Shown: one piece after another, positions 16,072 through 19,454 of the stretch | Numbering within the stretch: the first letter of the stretch is position 1 | Layout: each line of letters opens with the position of its first letter | Source of the DNA: CBDVBZ01 sp965372355 | Lineage (GTDB): Bacteria; Krumholzibacteriota; Krumholzibacteriia; WVZY01 | Length of the DNA stretch: 19,454 nt | Direction of reading: 5' to 3' | Assembly (NCBI GenBank): GCA_965372355.1 | Contig: CBDVBZ010000065.1 | Location: 1 to 19,454 of the forward strand | The notes under the pieces: generated by a model | Seen by the model: only the letters and a program-made list of their open reading frames with translations | The model's database searches: none | What the model was told of the DNA's origin: nothing | Position numbers and translations under genes: made by a program

Positions 16072-16119
16072 TGTTCTGGAAGGGTTGCGTCCGAAGGACG
16101 TCAGACTGTTCTGGAAGGG
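16072..16119. repeat. 13-bp direct repeat flanking a small hairpin upstream of ASST
   Basis: TGTTCTGGAAGGG occurs at 16072-16084 and again at 16107-16119, 35 bp apart start to start. CGTCC-GAA-GGACG (16088-16100), a perfect 5-bp inverted repeat, lies between the copies. The block is in the 219-bp divergent region between the ASST and CBS genes, upstream of the ASST -10 box. It could be paired operator sites or a remnant of a duplication. Confidence 0.6.
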
Positions 16120-16138
16120 ATCCAATCGACACAAGAGC

Positions 16139-16167
16139 CTGACGGCCGCGTTGCACTCTATTATACA
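16139..16167 (+). promoter_or_regulatory. Candidate promoter for the CBS-domain gene
   Basis: CTGACG (16139-16144), 17 nt, TATACA (16162-16167), about 57 nt before the gene's ribosome binding site. The match is moderate. A GGCAT/ATGCC mini-hairpin lies in the leader. Confidence 0.3.
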
Positions 16168-16230
16168 GGTGTTTTAGAGATGACGGCATGATAAGATGCC
16201 ATTAGACACGATGAGAAAGGAGAGTCATGT

Positions 16231-16662
16231 ATGGGTAACAAAGTCACGGATTATATGACACGTAAAGTCATATCGGTTACGCCGGAGATGGGAGTCCGCG
16301 CAGCCTTTTTCAAGATGAAAGCCCACCACATCAGGCATCTGCCGGTGGTCGACGAGGACAGCAAGCTGGTTGGAATAGTTAGCGATCGCGAACTCCGCCG
16401 GCCGGAGTGGGTAGATGAATCCCCGGACATCGCTCATACGTATTATCTCGATGATGATATGTCCGTACGTGATGTCATGATAACGAACATGTATGTCATA
16501 CACACGTACGACAATCTGCGCAAGGCCGTCAAACTTCTGCTTGAGAACAGTATTGGCGCGGCACCCGTTCTGGACAAAACGGGCGCGCTGGTTGGAATGT
16601 TGTCGGCGGTGGATTTGATGCGTGCGCTGAATGACGTGATCGAGGCTCAGGAGAAGTCTTAG
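16231..16662 (+). CDS. Stand-alone tandem CBS-domain protein
   Basis: A 143-residue soluble protein made of two CBS motifs and little else. The first, about residues 1-60, runs from KVTDYMTRKVISVTP to RHLPVVDEDSKLVGIVSDREL. The second, about residues 75-135, runs from SVRDVMITNMYVIHTYD to APVLDKTGALVGMLSAVDLM. Such pairs form a Bateman module that binds adenine nucleotides (AMP, ATP, SAM or similar) and acts as an energy or ligand sensor. A partner is not evident here. AGGAG eight bases upstream supports the ATG at 16231. It is divergent from the ASST gene and convergent with the kinase gene, with 9 bp between stops and no terminator visible. A regulatory link to the kinase is only speculation. 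Confidence 0.92.
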   Translation: MGNKVTDYMTRKVISVTPEMGVRAAFFKMKAHHIRHLPVVDEDSKLVGIVSDRELRRPEWVDESPDIAHTYYLDDDMSVRDVMITNMYVIHTYDNLRKAVKLLLENSIGAAPVLDKTGALVGMLSAVDLMRALNDVIEAQEKS

Positions 16663-16671
16663 TTCGCTTCC

Positions 16672-18921
16672 CTACTCAGTGTTCTTTATCAATTCGGATG
16701 CGGCCTGCAGGTCCGGTATTGCGCCGAGATCGCGGAAGGTCTTGCATGCCGCCTCGAGCTGCAGTTTTGCGTCCTCTTTGTTGCCGGTCTTCAGATACGC
16801 CTCTGCCATGAGCGTTCTGGCACGCGCGGCATCGTACGGGAAACCGGCTTTATTGAAAATAGACCATGCTTTGCGCAGTGACGGTGACGCTTGGTCGGCA
16901 CTGCCTCGTTCGAGCTCGATGGCACCACGACCCATCAGTGCGTGCGCCTCGAAACTCGGACAGTTGAAATCCTTGGATATAGTCGTGAGCTCGTTGACTC
17001 CGGCTTCCGCAAGAGGGATACGGTTGTTGGCCAGCGCGATCCAGATACTCGCGGTGAGCAGTTTGGCGCGGCGAAGACGATCATCCGGAGTCTCGCTCAA
17101 AGCGCGCTCGATGGACTGCAGAGCGGCCTCGCGTCTGCCTTGCGCCAGTCGTAGCAGAGGCAGTCCGGGCACCGGATCGACGCCGAGTTCGTGCGCCTGC
17201 CGGAAAGCGCTGTCCGCCTCTTCGTGATCGCCTTTGATTAGAGCCAGCTCCCCGAGCTCGTTGGACGCCTCGGCCGCGTGGTTATCCAGGCCGAGTTTCT
17301 CGAAATAATCGCGTGCCGTCCGCGCCGCCTTTTCCGCATCCGCCCACAGCCCCTGGTGACGCATCACGGCCGCGCTGTGCACTCTGCACACGCCCTGGTA
17401 GGTCAAGGACCCGTGGGGCTCGGACCAGCGCCACGCCGCATCGCTCCACTCGCGGGCGCGGTTGTAGTCGGCGAGCGAACCGCACACCGTCAGGGTTCTG
17501 CAATACAGGTTGCCGAGTGTCATCGGGTGGACCTCTCCACTCACCGCCGACGTCATCGCCTCGTCGATGAGGGACATTCCCTGCTCGACATCACCGGTGA
17601 TAGTGAGAATCCGACCCCGGTCGTGAAGGGCTTCCGCCACGAGATCGAGATCATTGAGGCGATCGGCGATGTCGCTGCACTGTTGGTTGAGTTGCATCGC
17701 CTTGTCGAAGTCGCATTTGTCTACGGCCATCATCGTCTTCTGGCGGATCAAACGGCCCTGTTCGATACATTCCGGTTCGTTTTGCAGAAGGCGTTCGGCG
17801 CGCTTACGCCAGCCCCCGGCGACGGCGCCCGCGCTTTTCTCGATGTAGTCGTGAACGAGATCGAGGGCCACACGCGCCGCGGCCACGTTCCTCCCGGATT
17901 TTGCATACATCGCGTAGGCTTTCTCCCGGGTTTGCACACTCTCCTCGAACTCGTCGACCCAGATAGCACATGTGGCGAGCATCTCCAGCTCCTCGGGCGA
18001 GAGCCCTCGCTCGTCGGCAAGGGCGTGGAGTGCCCGGTATGCCTCCTGCCAGTCCGCCCGGTCGTAGGCGGCCTGAATCTCCGGCGGCACTGCTGTGGAC
18101 GTTGGTTGGACAGCCGACGATGCGGTCGCCTTCAGATCCCGGAGTGACTCCCGCAGCTCGTCCGCGCTGGCGAACCGATCCGCGGGGATTTTTGCGAGGC
18201 ATCGACGGACCACACCGGCGAGTGCCTCCGACTGTATCTCCAAAGGCGAGGGCTCGTCGTGGATGATGCTGTACGCCATCGCCGTCGGATGCTCACCGCG
18301 AAACGGCCGCGATCCGGACAAGAGCTCGTAGAAAATGATTCCCAACGAAAAAATGTCCGAGCGACCATCCACCTCACCGCCGGAGATTTGCTCGGGTGAC
18401 ATATACGCGGCTGTCCCAACGGTCACGTTTGCCTCCGTCAGCGCCGTCTCATGAACGACCAGCGCCACGCCAAAGTCCAACACCTTGACGCGGCCGGCAT
18501 CCGAGACAACGATGTTGGCGGGTTTGAGGTCCCTGTGGATGACGCCGCTGGCATGTGCTGCGGCGATCGCATCTGCTAGCGGCACGGCAATCGTCTCGAA
18601 TTCGTCGACCGTCATCCCTTCGTCGCGAACCAGCCGATCGAGGGATTTGCCCTCGACGAGCTCCATGGTCAAAAAGTGCTCCTCGTTATCTTTCTCAATG
18701 GAATAGATGGTGACGATGTTGGGGTGGTTCAGGGCGGCCAGCGCCTTGGCCTCTCGCTCGAAACGTGTCAGCGCTTGCCGGTCGCTTCGCAGCGTGGCGG
18801 GAAGGATTTTGAGAGCCACGTCGCGCCCCAGTTTTGTGTCGCGGGCGCGATACACCTGGCCCATGCCACCGGCGCCGATCGTGTCGCGAATCTCGTAATG
18901 CCCAAGCGATTTGCCGATCAA
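16672..18921 (-). CDS. Ser/Thr protein kinase with C-terminal TPR-like region
   Basis: A 749-residue protein. The start is a TTG at 18921. The sequence from there, MIGKSLGHYEIRDTIGAGGMGQVY, matches the usual beginning of this kinase type, and no upstream ATG in frame is better. The Hanks-type kinase domain covers about residues 8-270: Gly-rich loop 16-21, Lys38 (VALKIL), Glu57, HRDLKPAN with catalytic Asp131, DFG 149-151, and MSPEQ in the activation segment. All catalytic residues are present, so it should be active. Residues about 285-745 are helical repeats of TPR type, rich in Ala/Leu pairs, likely a protein-binding scaffold. I see no transmembrane helix, unlike many PknB relatives, so it is probably cytosolic. 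A short leader ORF overlaps its start codon. Confidence 0.93.
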   Translation of the reverse strand: MIGKSLGHYEIRDTIGAGGMGQVYRARDTKLGRDVALKILPATLRSDRQALTRFEREAKALAALNHPNIVTIYSIEKDNEEHFLTMELVEGKSLDRLVRDEGMTVDEFETIAVPLADAIAAAHASGVIHRDLKPANIVVSDAGRVKVLDFGVALVVHETALTEANVTVGTAAYMSPEQISGGEVDGRSDIFSLGIIFYELLSGSRPFRGEHPTAMAYSIIHDEPSPLEIQSEALAGVVRRCLAKIPADRFASADELRESLRDLKATASSAVQPTSTAVPPEIQAAYDRADWQEAYRALHALADERGLSPEELEMLATCAIWVDEFEESVQTREKAYAMYAKSGRNVAAARVALDLVHDYIEKSAGAVAGGWRKRAERLLQNEPECIEQGRLIRQKTMMAVDKCDFDKAMQLNQQCSDIADRLNDLDLVAEALHDRGRILTITGDVEQGMSLIDEAMTSAVSGEVHPMTLGNLYCRTLTVCGSLADYNRAREWSDAAWRWSEPHGSLTYQGVCRVHSAAVMRHQGLWADAEKAARTARDYFEKLGLDNHAAEASNELGELALIKGDHEEADSAFRQAHELGVDPVPGLPLLRLAQGRREAALQSIERALSETPDDRLRRAKLLTASIWIALANNRIPLAEAGVNELTTISKDFNCPSFEAHALMGRGAIELERGSADQASPSLRKAWSIFNKAGFPYDAARARTLMAEAYLKTGNKEDAKLQLEAACKTFRDLGAIPDLQAASELIKNTE

Positions 18922-18977
18922 GCGACACTCAGTCCTTCTGGTAATGAGAACATGGCGTGCATACCCTCGATCATCAT
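18918..18977 (-). CDS. Candidate 18-19-residue leader peptide coupled to the kinase
   Basis: On the minus strand, ATGATG at 18977-18972 is preceded by AGGAG, which sits 3 nt before the first ATG and 6 nt before the second. The frame reads MMIEGMHAMFSLPEGLSVA and ends in TGA at 18920-18918. That TGA overlaps the kinase start as TTGA (TTG at 18921-18919). The kinase itself has only a distant AAGGA (11-nt spacing) and a weak TTG codon, so ribosomes ending the leader could re-initiate on the kinase. I know of no family for the peptide. It is short and could be chance, but the ribosome binding site and the exact overlap together are suggestive. Confidence 0.45.
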   Translation of the reverse strand: MMIEGMHAMFSLPEGLSVA

Positions 18978-19026
18978 GGTCTCCTGCAAAAGTTGGGGGA
19001 TGCCAGGGAAAGGGGGCGAAGGTCCT

Positions 19027-19055
19027 ATTCTACACGATGACAGCGGTTCTGGGAA
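19027..19055 (-). promoter_or_regulatory. Candidate promoter for the leader ORF/kinase transcript
   Basis: On the minus strand, TTCCCA (19055-19050), exactly 17 nt, then TAGAAT (19032-19027). The start would be near 19020, about 45 nt before the leader ATG. The kinase can thus be transcribed apart from the gene to the right, whose stop is at 19105. Confidence 0.45.
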
Positions 19056-19104
19056 AGCCGTTTTGAGCGGCGTCAGGACGGGACTGACCTAATCGAAACC
19101 GCCG

Positions 19105-19454
19105 TCAGCTGGCTTCCTCTGAGCGAAGCAATCTGAAGACCCGGATAACGGATCCGACTACCAGAACCAGCCCCGCGATTATCATGATGACGATGCCGCT
19201 CCAGGGCGCGCGCTGAAAGCGCACAGACACCGTCTTCGACTCGGATCGCTCTGACTGCCCAAGGCCCTGCCACGTCGCAGTAATGGTTGCTATACCCGCA
19301 TCGGATGGCGTCCATTTCACGGTGCCCCCCGAGTCCGATATTCCGAGCGAGTCGGTCTTCTCCACACTGCTCCCCGGCCTGTACGTGACGATCACGGTAG
19401 CACCCTTGACGGCATTGCCGTCATCATCGCTGAGCATCAGCCGAATCGGTTCGT
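19105..19454 (-). CDS. Ig-like/carboxypeptidase-regulatory-like protein with C-terminal membrane helix (N-terminus beyond right edge)
   Basis: The frame is open to the window edge, so only the last 115 residues are seen. They hold most of a small beta-sandwich: PIRLMLSDDDGNAVKGATV, GISDSGGTVKWTPSDAG and IATITATW, the pattern of Ig-like or carboxypeptidase regulatory-like repeats in which a decorated loop meets 'TDxxG' turns. A single hydrophobic helix (SGIVIMIIAGLVLVVGSVI) follows, then a short basic tail RVFRLLRSEEAS, so the protein is anchored with its Ig-like part outside the cytoplasm. The family and role cannot be fixed without the upstream part. The stop is about 130 nt before the leader ORF of the kinase. 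Confidence 0.7.
   Translation of the reverse strand, partial: EPIRLMLSDDDGNAVKGATVIVTYRPGSSVEKTDSLGISDSGGTVKWTPSDAGIATITATWQGLGQSERSESKTVSVRFQRAPWSGIVIMIIAGLVLVVGSVIRVFRLLRSEEAS

Noticed and set aside
18695..18928. 77-residue minus-strand open frame starting just before the kinase start
   Set aside because: It overlaps the kinase domain in another frame and is Arg/His-rich in the manner of shadow frames. The short leader ORF ending in TTGA is a better explanation of the upstream signals.

Overview
This 19.4 kb window is a moderately GC-rich, densely coded piece of a bacterial chromosome. Its genes point to a Gram-negative, didermic organism of the FCB or Acidobacteriota kind (Gemmatimonadota, Krumholzibacteriota, Eisenbacteria, Latescibacterota or similar). 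The evidence is a patatin/outer-membrane-barrel fusion, a secreted DUF5117-type zinc protease, a dipeptidyl peptidase IV, a Ser/Thr kinase with a TPR tail starting in the style 'MIGKxLGHYEI', and a bacilliredoxin (YtxJ-like) fragment. The phylum is an inference from gene content, not a placement. I see no tRNA, rRNA, IS element, CRISPR array or prophage gene.

Left region (1-5290). On the minus strand, reading right to left, are dipeptidyl peptidase IV, a GNAT acetyltransferase overlapping it by four bases (ATGA), a group II PLP decarboxylase, and the N-terminal part of a YtxJ-like bacilliredoxin cut by the window edge. The peptidase starts at 4906 behind a strong ribosome binding site. It is divergent from the large zinc metalloprotease across about 380 bp that holds a candidate promoter on each strand.

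Centre (5290-10922). Two plus-strand secreted proteins follow. The first is a 952-residue metzincin-type metalloprotease (HExxHxxGxxH at 551-561). A strong intrinsic terminator (8198-8232) separates it from a 723-residue patatin-POTRA-barrel protein with type Vd autotransporter (PlpD-like) architecture. queD (queuosine biosynthesis) lies convergent to it, behind a good sigma70-like promoter.

Right-centre (11064-14392). A two-gene minus-strand operon encodes a glycyl radical enzyme activase and a 786-residue glycyl radical enzyme. The enzyme has a Cys-Val-Glu active site and an RVAGYSDYF radical loop. It is not a canonical pyruvate formate-lyase and its substrate is open. A 37-codon membrane-peptide ORF with a good ribosome binding site sits divergent to the activase.

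Right region (14551-19454). This holds an arylsulfotransferase-family lipoprotein (minus), a stand-alone CBS-pair protein (plus), a soluble Ser/Thr kinase-TPR protein (minus), and the C-terminal end of an Ig-like, membrane-anchored protein (minus, open at the right edge). Just ahead of the kinase is a short leader ORF whose TGA stop overlaps the kinase's TTG start. This suggests translational coupling.

Taken together, much of the window is a cell-envelope and secreted-protein set (two peptidases, a lipase-type autotransporter, an ASST lipoprotein, an Ig-like protein) plus an anaerobic radical-enzyme operon. I do not see one clearly new multi-gene system. The most promising leads are the unassigned glycyl radical enzyme pair, the leader-peptide/kinase overlap, the Cys cluster in the metalloprotease, and the small membrane ORF.
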